Source of the DNA: Entomortierella parvispora
Lineage: Eukaryota; Mortierellomycota; Mortierellomycetes; Mortierellales; Mortierellaceae
NCBI GenBank assembly: GCA_963573315.1
Contig: OY752142.1
Span: 1,798,001 to 1,862,000 of the forward strand
DNA: 64,000 nucleotides
Direction: 5' to 3'
Each line of letters begins with the position of its first letter. Position 1 is the first letter of the stretch. The notes below the pieces were generated by a model. It had not been told where the DNA came from, did no database searches, and saw only the letters and a list, made by a program, of their open reading frames with translations. Shown here piece after piece: positions 23,618-32,631 of this stretch. The position numbers were made by a program, and so were the translations under genes.

Positions 23618-25012
23618 TTAGACCACAACCTCCACAGGCTTGGGAACCTCCTTGATCAAAGACTCGGTCGTGTAGAAAGGCTTGGACGACATCTTGACCT
23701 TCTCGGCGCGAGCGAGGTTCAAAAATTCGTCAAAGAGGTACTCCGTGTCTTGGGGACCTCCCTTGGCCTCGGGATGGAACTGAACCGAGGAGAAGGGCTT
23801 GGTGATGTGACGGATGCCTTCGTTCGAACCATCGTTGGCATTCACAAAGTACTTTTCCCAGCCGTTCACGCCCTTTCCGGGAGTCAAGACTGAATCCTCG
23901 AGAGCGTAGCCATGGTTCTGGGAGGTGATGCTGCAACGTCCATTCTGCATGTTGATTGCAGGCTGGTTGTGTCCACGGTTTCCGAACTGCAACTTGTACA
24001 CGTCCAATCCCGCGGCCATGCCCATCAACTGGTTGCCCATGCAGATACCGAAAATAGGCTTGGGGTTGGGGTTCTTGAAAGCGGTGGCCAAGTTGTTAAC
24101 AGTAGTCATGGCGGCGCGTGGGTCTCCTGGTCCGTTGGAAATGAAGAGACCATCAAACTTATCCATGACCTTGTTGAAGTCGTGGTTCCAGGGGAAGACG
24201 GTGACGGCGGCTCCACGAGCGACCAAGCAGCGCAAGATGTTCTCCTTGACACCGCAGTCGATCAAGGCAATCTTCACGTCGCCCATGGGGTTCAGCTCAT
24301 AGATTTCCTTGGTGCTAGCCTCAGAGACCAAGTTGCGATCGTTGGGGTTGGGGAATTCCACGACCTCCTTGTTCTCCAGAACTTCCTGGCCGATCTCCAG
24401 CTTTGCAAGGGTCGATCCTTGGTCACGAAGCAGGTGGACAATGGCACGGGTGTCAACTCCTGAAATGGCGGGGATGCCCTCACGAGCGCACCACTCTCCC
24501 AATGATTCGACGGCAGTCCAGTGAGAGTACTTTGTCGCATAGTCGTTGACAACGATTCCCTGGCATTGGATCTTGTTGGACTCAAAGTACTTGAGCAATC
24601 CAAACTGATCCTTCTCCTGGGATGGGACTCCGTAGTTTCCGATCAATGGCTGAGTGAAGACCAAGATCTGGCCACGGTACGAAGGATCAGTCATGGACTC
24701 GGGATAGCCGACCAACGAGGTTGTGAAGACAGCCTCGCCAAAGGAAGAATTCTGGGCTCCAAAGGAGGTTCCGGTGAAGACATGTCCAGACTTGAGCTTC
24801 AGGGCAGCAGGCGTGGCCTTGGGAGCCGAGGCATCAAACTGGTAAGGGGCCGAGTGCGCAGGCTTGGGAGCAGCCGTGCTGGCGGAGAAGACAGTGTCGG
24901 CGACGGTGGCCAGGGCTCGGACGGGTGTGTAGGCAAGGCGAGCGGTAGGGCGGGTCAAGGACTTTACAGCCATGGCGCGGGACATGAGGGCGGCAGGGCG
25001 GAGGAGGGACAT
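23618..25012 (-). CDS. CPA1: arginine-specific carbamoyl-phosphate synthase small (glutaminase) subunit, mitochondrial
   Basis: Hydrolyses glutamine and channels ammonia to the large subunit for carbamoyl phosphate, the first step of arginine synthesis. It is equivalent to yeast Cpa1 and Neurospora arg-2. Single coding exon, 464 residues. The first 40 residues are Arg-, Ser- and Ala-rich without acids (MSLLRPAALMSRAMAVKSLT), a typical mitochondrial presequence. The N-terminal CPSase domain shows FGEAVFTTSLVGYPESMTDPSYRGQ. The class I glutaminase domain follows from about residue 250, with FISNGPGDPR, the catalytic Cys in GICMGNQLMG (Asn where many relatives have His), QNHGYAL and the catalytic HPE in VQFHPEAKGGP. 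Codon bias is strong. The leader carries a spliced arginine attenuator peptide, so translation is probably repressed by arginine. Confidence 0.95.
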   Translation of the reverse strand: MSLLRPAALMSRAMAVKSLTRPTARLAYTPVRALATVADTVFSASTAAPKPAHSAPYQFDASAPKATPAALKLKSGHVFTGTSFGAQNSSFGEAVFTTSLVGYPESMTDPSYRGQILVFTQPLIGNYGVPSQEKDQFGLLKYFESNKIQCQGIVVNDYATKYSHWTAVESLGEWCAREGIPAISGVDTRAIVHLLRDQGSTLAKLEIGQEVLENKEVVEFPNPNDRNLVSEASTKEIYELNPMGDVKIALIDCGVKENILRCLVARGAAVTVFPWNHDFNKVMDKFDGLFISNGPGDPRAAMTTVNNLATAFKNPNPKPIFGICMGNQLMGMAAGLDVYKLQFGNRGHNQPAINMQNGRCSITSQNHGYALEDSVLTPGKGVNGWEKYFVNANDGSNEGIRHITKPFSSVQFHPEAKGGPQDTEYLFDEFLNLARAEKVKMSSKPFYTTESLIKEVPKPVEVVV

Positions 25013-25462
25013 GGTTGCTTGTTGTTGTTGTTTGTTTGTTTGTTGTATAGATAGATTGCTAGATTTGGATGTATCCTTTCTGATGATAGGAGAGATGATC
25101 GAATCGCGTGTGGAGGAGCGTGTGGGGTAGGTGACTGCTAACGGAGCTGATGGATAATAATATCTTCGTTTTTCTCGGGCGGGTTTCTTTCGATTACTTT
25201 GGACGGCAGTCGTGGAAGAACTGGTGGAAAGCAGCGGCGGCGGGAGTGCGGGATGGATAGAAGAGTGGGCGAGGAGGCAAAAGCGACTCTTGTTTAAAGA
25301 GAAAAAAGTGTTGGAAAAAAGAAAAAAAAAAGAAAAGGTTGAAAGAGAGTAGAGTGGAGACGAGGTGTGAAGGTCGCAGGTGGACGATCTTCAAGCGGAG
25401 ATTTGGCAAAGGAGGAGTTGGAGAAGCAGTGGGTGATGTTGGTAGTTGCGCTGTTTGATGCT

Positions 25463-25809
25463 TTAGAAGCTGTTTGGATTGGCGTTCTTCCAGACTATAG
25501 TCATTGTTATCAAGCCATCACAGGATTCGCATTAGCAATTGAGAAAGACGCAGAGGCGACAAGGAGAGAAAGAGAAAGATGGAGAAAGACAGAGAGAAAG
25601 ACAGAGAGATAGAGAGAGAGAGAGGCGAGAGGGTAGGTGTGTGAGTTAACCAAAGCCATTCATATTCATTTGACTAACAAAGCCTAGTCTGCGCAAGGAC
25701 AAGCAAGAACACAAGGCTGACAAAAGGTACGAGAGGAGAAGAGCGTAGCGAGCATACCTTGGTCAGAGATGTAATCGGCAGAGTTCTTTTCTTGCGAGTG
25801 GGAGTACAT
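25463..25809 (-). CDS. arginine attenuator peptide, spliced upstream ORF of the CPS small subunit gene
   Basis: Small upstream open reading frame that stalls ribosomes when arginine is high, repressing translation of the CPS gene 450 bases downstream. Exon 1 is 25809-25758 (ATG TAC TCC ...), ending in CAA G before the donor GTATGC. Exon 2 is 25494-25463, beginning TC TGG after the acceptor CTATAG and ending in TAA. The spliced peptide has 27 residues. Its core, DYISDQVWK, falls at residues 12-20, so Asp12, Tyr13, Ser15, Asp16 and Trp19 match the positions essential in Neurospora AAP; yeast Cpa1 AAP has DYISDHIWK. The His at position 17 is Gln here. The 263-base intron splits codon 18. Unspliced RNA would read on into an unrelated sequence without Trp19. 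The match is too specific to be chance. The ATG is the natural first start after a TATA-like AATAAAAAGG near 25970. Confidence 0.85.
25495..25757 (-). other. intron splitting the attenuator peptide
   Basis: Minus-strand donor GTATGC at 25757 and acceptor GACTATAG ending at 25495, with a GATAAC branch-like site shortly before. At 263 bases it is longer than most introns here. It carries a long CT tract (about 25560-25625). Confidence 0.7.
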
Positions 25810-26090
25810 GGAAAGGTACTGGGGTGCAGAAGAGAGGGGAGTAGAGTGTGCCTAGGGCAGCGAGCTGGTCAGCTGTTGAAGAGGAGTTGTTGGGGATGTG
25901 GGGGCGAGAGCGGCAGTAGTAGATGAAGATGAAGAAGAAGAAAAAGAAGAGGAAAGGGGTGAGACTGCAGCGCCTTTTTATTGCGCCCACGCAGGCATCA
26001 TCGCCTACCGGCCAGCCGGCCGAAGAGCGCTACTGCAGATGTCGAGAGCGGATGTTATCTTGAACCCTGTTTGGCCCCTCGTGTCTCGTA

Positions 26091-26097
26091 GTGACTC
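26091..26097 (+). promoter_or_regulatory. Gcn4/CPC1-type TGACTCA box upstream of CPS
   Basis: Exact copy of the general amino-acid-control element, about 280 bases upstream of the attenuator peptide start. The site is near-palindromic, so strand does not matter. Function is inferred from its position before an arginine gene. Confidence 0.45.
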
Positions 26098-26739
26098 AAG
26101 AAGAGCAAGACATGAGAAAATCTCCGTTGTGTCACGGGACTGATAGGCGCTGTTAAGGGTCTGCCCTTGCTCGGTCCTTGGTGGCAACGAGCATATCCAT
26201 GAATACGATACGATATCCTTGATACTCGAGTGCAGCAGGTTGGAAGCATCCCTCTTCCTCTTTGAAGCACATGGTAGTCCTGTGCCAGTCAAACGAGTAT
26301 CCCCATCCACATCGCTAATATTTCTCCTCATTACAGCATGTCTGAAGTAAGGTGAGGACTCAGGAGACACCCTGCCTTTTCCCTTCCCTTCTTTGCCCGT
26401 TTCCACACCCTTGCAGTAGGAGGGATTCCTTTTTACCATCAAATCCCCGAGCACAAACAGAGCAGACGCACCATTCCGCTGCCCATCCCAAAGCCTAGAT
26501 CTCTCTTTTTGGTCTTTCAATTGAACCCCCAAAACGATCCTCTTTGCCTTGCTTGCTGTGCAACCATCGAGATTTGTGTTCAACAGAGCGCTGTCCGATT
26601 TAGGCGATCAAAGAGGCTGCCACAGACCCCCAACACGTTGCAGATCTTGCTCAACTCTTCGATTGAGGAAAAAAACCAAGCTATTGTTTGTTGTCACAAA
26701 GCTCTGATCATCTGTTTTTGTTTAAGTGTCGATTTCTTT

Positions 26740-26759
26740 CCCCCCCCCCCCCCCCCCCC
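26740..26759 (+). repeat. poly-C run of 20
   Basis: Twenty consecutive C residues, followed at once by a CT dinucleotide tract; the longest C run in the window. Confidence 0.9.
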
Positions 26760-26850
26760 TCTCTCTCTTTCTCTCTCGCCTCTTGGTAATGAAAATCCGA
26801 TTTCGACTGAGAAGTCTTCTTCCCTGCCCATCCACTCAATGACAATGATT

Positions 26851-26905
26851 TGTGTTGGTGTTGGTGCTGGTGTTGGTGTTGGTGTTGGTGTTGGTGTTGT
26901 TGTTG
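26851..26905 (+). repeat. TGTTGG hexanucleotide array
   Basis: About eight tandem GGTGTT units with one GCTGGT variant, passing into GTT repeats. Confidence 0.85.
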
Positions 26906-28580
26906 TTTTTTGCATGGCACAACTTTGAAACAGAGGCAAAAAGAAGGTCTGTGAGGGGGCATGGTTGCCCTCGTACGCGTGCATCAAAACGACAGGATGT
27001 GGTTGGTTCACTATGTGCCTGAACTGGCGAGCCTCTGAAAACAGAAAAACAACATCGGCTCATTCATGACCACGTTTTCAGTTTCCTGTCCAGTTTGACG
27101 CCCAATTATCCATTCAAGAACAGTGCCCTTCGACTTCAGATCAGCATCGAATTTTCTTGCCCTTGCGATGTCCCGTCGCTCACCATAATCACATAAACAA
27201 CATAAACATGGTAACTTCATATACCCTTGAACCTCGGCAATGTCGATCGCCGACCCCAATATCACGATTAGCACTTTGCCAGGACCTGTCCGGTATCATG
27301 GCTATTGCTTTTTTTGGGTCAGGATTGACTTCCTACCCTTCGCCCTGGCAGTCCCTTCAACCTCTGTCCAAATGTCAACAAGAATGAGGAGGAACGATTG
27401 AGCACAGAGGCACAGAGTGGCGGGCCTTCAAAAGAAGAGTCCGAGCACCCTGCCTCATTCTGAAATTCTTTTTTTTTTCATTCTGCCTGTTTCTTTCCCA
27501 CTCTTTTTTGGAGGGAAGATAAAGGATTGTTATTCTATTGTCATTTTCCTTTCAGTGTGTTGTTCTGTATGAAGGGGAGGAGGCGTTGAGTTCCCTGCTC
27601 AGGCAAAGCTGTGGAGGCGGGGCACGCGTACCCGCCATCATTTGCCACGCTCTGCATCATGCATGCACTCCTTCAGGAACAGTTCAAAAAGAAAAAGAAA
27701 AACATTCATTCCACATCTGTACTTGCTTAGTGTCGCTCGGACTTTTTCTGATGAGGCAGAAGGTCAGCGCTTCAATGTGGATCTTGTGGTGTTGCCCATT
27801 GGAGCGTCATCCAGGCTAGGAAGGAGTTGAAGTGAAGGAAAGGATGGGAGGGGGCTGTCCTACCTGGCAATGTTTGCTTGTGATGAGGGAAATCATGGGA
27901 CCAGGCGGGTGCAAAGAAGAAGGAGGCGATCAAGAGTGCGGCTGGCTTTTCGTGTTTGTTGACTTTGACAAAATGGTTTGTGTTCCAACGCGCCCTCCCG
28001 CCTCTCTTCCTCATTTTGAGCACAGTGCTCCCTTGTTTACATAGCGCGTCTCTTTCGTGGCTCTTTGAGTGCTCCCATTTTTCCCCTTTCATTCAATTCC
28101 ACTCCAAAGAACATCATTCTTCCTTGTTTTGACATGGCGTCTTATCTCGTTCAATAGGCACAAAACTCAATTATCCTTGGTCCACATACCTTTCATGGGC
28201 CTCTTGCAGCTCAAGATCAAACCGCTCTCTACTCATGCATTTGCATTTGTGAGATGCAGAACAGGCATGAAGAAACTGCTCAAAAGGGACCACAGCAGTG
28301 CATTGCAGTGAACAGGTGTATATCAACTATATAAAGAATGGATTGCCGTCCTCCATCAACTTTTTTTTCCCTTTTTTTCCCTTCCTATGTACACCTTCAT
28401 TGTACCATTGGTATCCTTTCTCCTCTCCAACTCAATTCCACAAGTCGCGACCTTTCTCTTTCTTTTACCTATCTATAACGCGTCCTTTCCATATCCCGCT
28501 CGCTGCCCTTTGTTGCACTCACATTTTCAAACAACCCCAGACACATCTCACTCCTTTGGAATTGTTCTTTGACAAAGCAA

Positions 28581-30239
28581 ATGGTTTATTCGAATACCAG
28601 GGCCCAGTACCCTAATCACGGCTCAGGGTCTTTGTTCTCGAAATCAAACTCGTCGCTTTCTTCCGTTTGTTCGACCGTTTCTTATAATATGTCGTCTCTC
28701 ACATCTACACCTGCCTCCTCGACTTCCAGTCTCTCTCTGCCATATTTGGATCAGAGCAACAACAACAAGACGCTTCCTGCATTGCCCTTGGGTGTAGACT
28801 CTAGCTTTTTGCAACAACAACAACTACAACAACAACAACGATTTTCGTCATTCCAACAACATGGAGGTTTTCCATCATCTTCATCATCCTCCACTACTCG
28901 ACCCACTTCATACAAAATTACAGCTTCTTCAAGGAAACAAACAACAACTGACTCGAAAAAAGCCGATACACCTAAAAAGATTCCACGTCCACCCAATTCC
29001 TTCATGATCTATCGAAGAGAACAGGCCGCCTTACATCGAGGTCTGATGGCCTCGCAGCTCTCAATGATCCTAGGCAAAAAGTGGGAGGCGGAACCCGCTG
29101 AGCGAAAGGCCCATTTTACAAGGTTGGCCCGGTTGGCGCAGGAGGAACACGCTCGACGGTATCCCGAGTACAAGTTCATGCCAGCGCGACGAGGCACAGG
29201 CAAGAAGGCCCAAATGCTGGCGGCCAGAAAGGCCACTGCCTCTGGGTGCGCTGAGGGTTACTTTGCCTCCCCCTCCTCGACCTCTATGTACCCAATTTCA
29301 CTTTCTCAACCAGCATCCTTGTCTTCTCTGGTTCCTTTCACATCGGCAATGGAAAACAATGGCCGACCCTTACCAGTCCTGCCGCTACACCCGGAGACTC
29401 AGACTCAGTTCATATCTGCATCGCGACAGCGCGTCGCGCCTTTTAATTATTCTGCCTCTACTCCACACTCGACAACACACAGCTTGGCTTTCGCTCCTCT
29501 CCCCTCTCATGACTTGCCCAATTCTCTCCTCTTTGATTCATTTGGTGCCTCTGTACCTCAAAACACAATTCTCGCCTTGTACAATAACCCTTCACCCTTC
29601 ACTCCTCCCGACACTCTACCTTTTGGGAACTCACCCGCCCCCGAGCCACAGCCTCCATGCACCCAGATCCCGTTCTCGAGCTCTCTCCCAGGCGTGAGCA
29701 CCCCACCGGTTCCCTGTCCTCCTTTGACGCCATCATCCCTGCTGCTGCCCACCTCTCCTCTCTCTTATCCTTTCGATGAAAGTGACATCCTTGCCTTGAG
29801 TTGGGGGGCTGGCTCTCAGTTTGAAGGTACACCGCCTACTCAAACTGCCGCAAGTCAAGCCTATATTGCCGAGGCTTTCAAAAGCACCCCTGGTCAAAGT
29901 CCGATTCAGACCACCTACGATTCTCTACAGAGTGCCATGCCTGCATACTCTTTTCGACCTGCCTCTGCTGCTGCCATGCTGTCGCCATCCTCCTCTTTGA
30001 CGACTCTAGCGTCCCCGATTTGGGCATCAGGTCCTCTTTCGAGCGGTATCATGATGGAGAATGGATCGGTCCAGTCTCCGACCTTGCCTTATTGCTCCTC
30101 CTTGTCCACAAGCGCTTCTTCTTCCTTTTCGGAACTGTCCCCTTTCCTCCTCTTAAACACTCCGCTCAACGACCCTACATTCTTGGCTGGGCAAGAAAAA
30201 GAGTGTTTTTTTACCCCGAGTTTCCCTCTTCTAGAATAA
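28581..30239 (+). CDS. HMG-box transcription factor (MATA/Ste11-like)
   Basis: Sequence-specific DNA-binding protein with one HMG box. Intronless, 552 residues. The box lies at about residues 135-205: KIPRPPNSFMIYRREQAA, LSMILGKKWEAEPAERKAHF and RLAQEEHARRYPEYKFMPAR. The RPxNxFMIYR opening is that of the MATA/SRY-like class, as in fungal mating regulators and Ste11, rather than of chromatin HMGB proteins. Flanks are low-complexity: poly-Gln near residues 75-90, poly-Ser near 95-105, and a long Ser/Pro/Thr-rich C-terminal region likely to be an activation domain. No tptA or rnhA neighbours are seen, so there is no support for a Mucorales-style sex locus. The start is the first in-frame ATG; a second Met near residue 36 is possible. 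Confidence 0.85.
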   Translation: MVYSNTRAQYPNHGSGSLFSKSNSSLSSVCSTVSYNMSSLTSTPASSTSSLSLPYLDQSNNNKTLPALPLGVDSSFLQQQQLQQQQRFSSFQQHGGFPSSSSSSTTRPTSYKITASSRKQTTTDSKKADTPKKIPRPPNSFMIYRREQAALHRGLMASQLSMILGKKWEAEPAERKAHFTRLARLAQEEHARRYPEYKFMPARRGTGKKAQMLAARKATASGCAEGYFASPSSTSMYPISLSQPASLSSLVPFTSAMENNGRPLPVLPLHPETQTQFISASRQRVAPFNYSASTPHSTTHSLAFAPLPSHDLPNSLLFDSFGASVPQNTILALYNNPSPFTPPDTLPFGNSPAPEPQPPCTQIPFSSSLPGVSTPPVPCPPLTPSSLLLPTSPLSYPFDESDILALSWGAGSQFEGTPPTQTAASQAYIAEAFKSTPGQSPIQTTYDSLQSAMPAYSFRPASAAAMLSPSSSLTTLASPIWASGPLSSGIMMENGSVQSPTLPYCSSLSTSASSSFSELSPFLLLNTPLNDPTFLAGQEKECFFTPSFPLLE

Positions 30240-30518
30240 TTTAAGCCGTAAGTTATTTATCAGAGAAAAATCCCAAATCCCATTACCATTCCATGATAAA
30301 ATAGCAGTTATGAATACTACAAGACTTTCAGTTGCTGTTTTTTTTGTGAAGGAGAATCTAAACACCAGAACCAGCCTGGTCTTTTTATTGTTTTTTGATC
30401 ATGATCAACATGAAAAAAAGTGAGTGTGAAGAGTATGAAAGGTGATTTTACAGAAAGGGTTGTACAGAATGGTGGAAATACAGAGAAGGGGAGGGGACAA
30501 TGCTGGGGCTTGGCTTGT

Positions 30519-30974
30519 TTAGTTGACGAACTCCCAAGAGATCTGGATGACACCGACGGACAAAGGAGCAAGCTGCTTGAAGACAGCCTGGGAGAGATCC
30601 AAGGCGCCGCTCTTGCAGTACTGGGCGGGGCAAGTATCGACGACCTTGCCGGTGGCAGTCTTGCCGTTGGCGGTGATGCGGACCTCACGACCGCACTGGG
30701 CCTCACCATCCATCTGCTCAGCGTTCATGGCGACGATCATGTCGTTGGTGTCGAAGGGGGTTCCACAGCTTCCGACGGTGTCGGTGAACCAGGTGCCGCG
30801 GCCAGAGAAGGTGCCAGAGTCGGAGGAGGAAGACTTGGAGGCGACAGTGACGTTCAAGTCCTGCTCGGCGATCAAAGAGGCAGAGGTGTGGCGGACGGCA
30901 TCGATGGGAGCAGCAGAGACCATGGCGGCCAAGGCGGCGGTGGCGATGAGAGCGAGCTTGCAGAAGGCGGTCAT
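30519..30974 (-). CDS. secreted RlpA-like double-psi beta-barrel protein
   Basis: Intronless, 151 residues. It starts with a clear signal peptide (MTAFCKLALIATAALAAMVSA) and a short pro-like segment. A Ser-rich linker leads to a double-psi beta-barrel domain of about 95 residues: SGRGTWFTDTVGSCGTP, DMIVAMNAEQMDG, CGREVRITANGKTATGKVVDTCP and GALDLSQAVFKQLAPLSVGVIQISWEF. Four cysteines can pair. This is the barwin/expansin-N/RlpA fold found in many small fungal secreted proteins. The conserved Asp in DTCP and the DLS motif are present. Such proteins may bind or loosen cell walls; the substrate is unknown. A TATA box lies about 125 bases upstream. Strong codon bias suggests high expression. Confidence 0.88.
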   Translation of the reverse strand: MTAFCKLALIATAALAAMVSAAPIDAVRHTSASLIAEQDLNVTVASKSSSSDSGTFSGRGTWFTDTVGSCGTPFDTNDMIVAMNAEQMDGEAQCGREVRITANGKTATGKVVDTCPAQYCKSGALDLSQAVFKQLAPLSVGVIQISWEFVN

Positions 30975-31098
30975 GATTGGAAAAGGAGGAAGTGTTGTGA
31001 GATGGGTGTTGTAGGTGAGTGTGTGAGTGTGGAAGTGCTTTTGCAAGTGCTGATGATGAGCGAGGAGTGAAGAAAAAAAAAGAGAGCGATGGAGACGA

Positions 31099-31106
31099 GG
31101 CTTTTA
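31099..31106 (-). promoter_or_regulatory. TATA box of the secreted barrel protein gene
   Basis: TATAAAAG on the minus strand about 125 bases upstream of the ATG at 30974. Confidence 0.65.
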
Positions 31107-32631
31107 TAGGTTTTTGGACCCGTCGATCTGGAAAAACGATAATGGGTCTGGACCTGAACTATGTAGGGAGGTGGCCCTGGTTCCCAGCTCAATGGAAGGT
31201 GCTTTGCAAGAAGCAAAAGGTGCAGTACCCCGTGCATTGCTAATTTTTCCACTGGGCGAAGCGTACAGGGCGGCAGTACATGGTTCTGCAAATCAACTTT
31301 GACTCTTTGAGAACTGTAATGAAAGGCACCCCTGACCTGTCGTCCGCCTCTCGATTGGTCATTGCCCGCAGCAGCCATCGTGAGTATGTACACTCTGTAA
31401 AAAAGAGTGTGCACAACTACAGTAAGCGAATTAACCTTGAGAGCAAAACGAGATTCTTTCCTTATCCATCGCAAGGCGCTGGCTGAGAGGTTCAGGCACA
31501 GCAGATTCAACGAGGAACCCATTCAACAATGGCAATGGGTTGGCCAAAGGGCCAATTAGTCTGCGCCGTGACCAATCCCCGCAAGAGCCCCTGGGCCACT
31601 CGACGGCGCCCCTGGACCAAACCCAAAGTGCCGCCGTGCAGTGATTTGACAAAAATGTTTGTTGCGGTTTCGGATTTTTCATTTTCATTTTTTTCTGTGC
31701 CTGTGGACATGCGCCCTTCTCTTCTTCACCTCGATGCCCCTGTCCTTTTTTTTTGAGTCTTTTTTTGACAAGTTTTTTTTTTTGAAAAGTTTTTTTTTTT
31801 GAGGAGTTTTTTTTCCTCTGCTGGCCGCGGCTGGCGGCTGTGGCGGCGTACGAAGCGGGCGGGTATCTTGGGCTCGATGGCTGTGTACGGTTGGCTGGCT
31901 ATTCTCCCCTGCTGTACGGTACGCCTCTTTTGCAAATACCTTGTCCAGCCCAGCAGTCCAATCCAGCCCCTCCTCGTCCGTTCCTCCCCTGATCCACCCA
32001 CTGTGCCCCTGATCCACTTTGTGCCTGACTCGTCTGTCCACCCTCTCTCCTCATTCGCCGCTTAAGCGAACGTAATCCCTCATACTTCACGCCCACTCGA
32101 GCTGTCGGGACCCTTGCGCTGCCCCTGGCTAAAATAAAGCTGTCTTTGAGGATTAGCCATGGATCATCATTTGTTCTTTGCCATCGCCAAGAAAGATTGG
32201 ACGAGGGAGCATCGGGTGAACTACAATCTGCAAAACTCGATGTGCTTGCTGCGCGCGTGTCGTCGATTCCGTAGACAATCAATCCTCCTACGCAAAAAAA
32301 ATACCAATGGGCAGTTGGATCCCCCCCTTTCCACATCTTCAAAAAGATGCCCGTCCTGTTTTGGACGAATTGTTCCCCGCATCCGATCAATTTTCATGCA
32401 GTCAGTGTTACACAGTCCATCATTGGGTCCAACGTATCTGGTATATCTAAGAGCGTCTGACAGTTGTATTTCATTTCGGGCAGATGTGGGGGAAAGCACA
32501 AAGCGGGGGAAAAGAGGAGAGCAGGAGAGCATTCTGTCCATCACAGTCTTATAGCAAGAGGGTATCGATCTACACAAATTCAAAACGAAGGGTGGGAAGA
32601 GAAAGAGCGGGCATTTCTATCTAAATTTCCA
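31107..32631. other. 1.5 kb intergenic region upstream of the secreted barrel gene
   Basis: Promoter side of the barrel gene and 3' side of the dehydrogenase gene. The one structured element is an array of five T tracts at 31746-31814. Frames here translate to low-complexity lysine- or phenylalanine-rich sequence. No gene was recognised. Confidence 0.55.
31746..31814 (+). repeat. array of spaced T tracts
   Basis: Five runs of 7-11 T separated by short GA-rich spacers (GAGTC, GACAAG, GAAAAG, GAGGAG), repeating every 14-17 bases. Confidence 0.8.

Larger units (their letters stand above)
26098..28580. other. 2.5 kb intergenic region between CPS promoter and HMG-box gene
   Basis: Divergent intergenic space with no recognisable gene. 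It contains a run of 20 C (26740-26759), a CT tract after it and a TGTTGG array (26851-26905). A TATATAAAG box lies at 28328-28336, about 245 bases before the HMG-box ATG. Short frames here lack any domain-like composition. Confidence 0.55.

Noticed and set aside
24521-25054. 177-codon open frame antisense to the CPS gene
   Set aside because: Shadow of a biased coding frame; Gly/Ser/Arg-rich composition with no motif.
25194-25409. 71-codon minus-strand frame in the CPS leader
   Set aside because: Phe/Leu-rich translation of a pyrimidine tract after the attenuator peptide; no conserved feature and no clear start context.
28581-30239. Mating-type (sex) locus around the HMG-box gene
   Set aside because: The box is of the mating-regulator class, but no transporter or helicase neighbours typical of the Mucorales sex locus are present.
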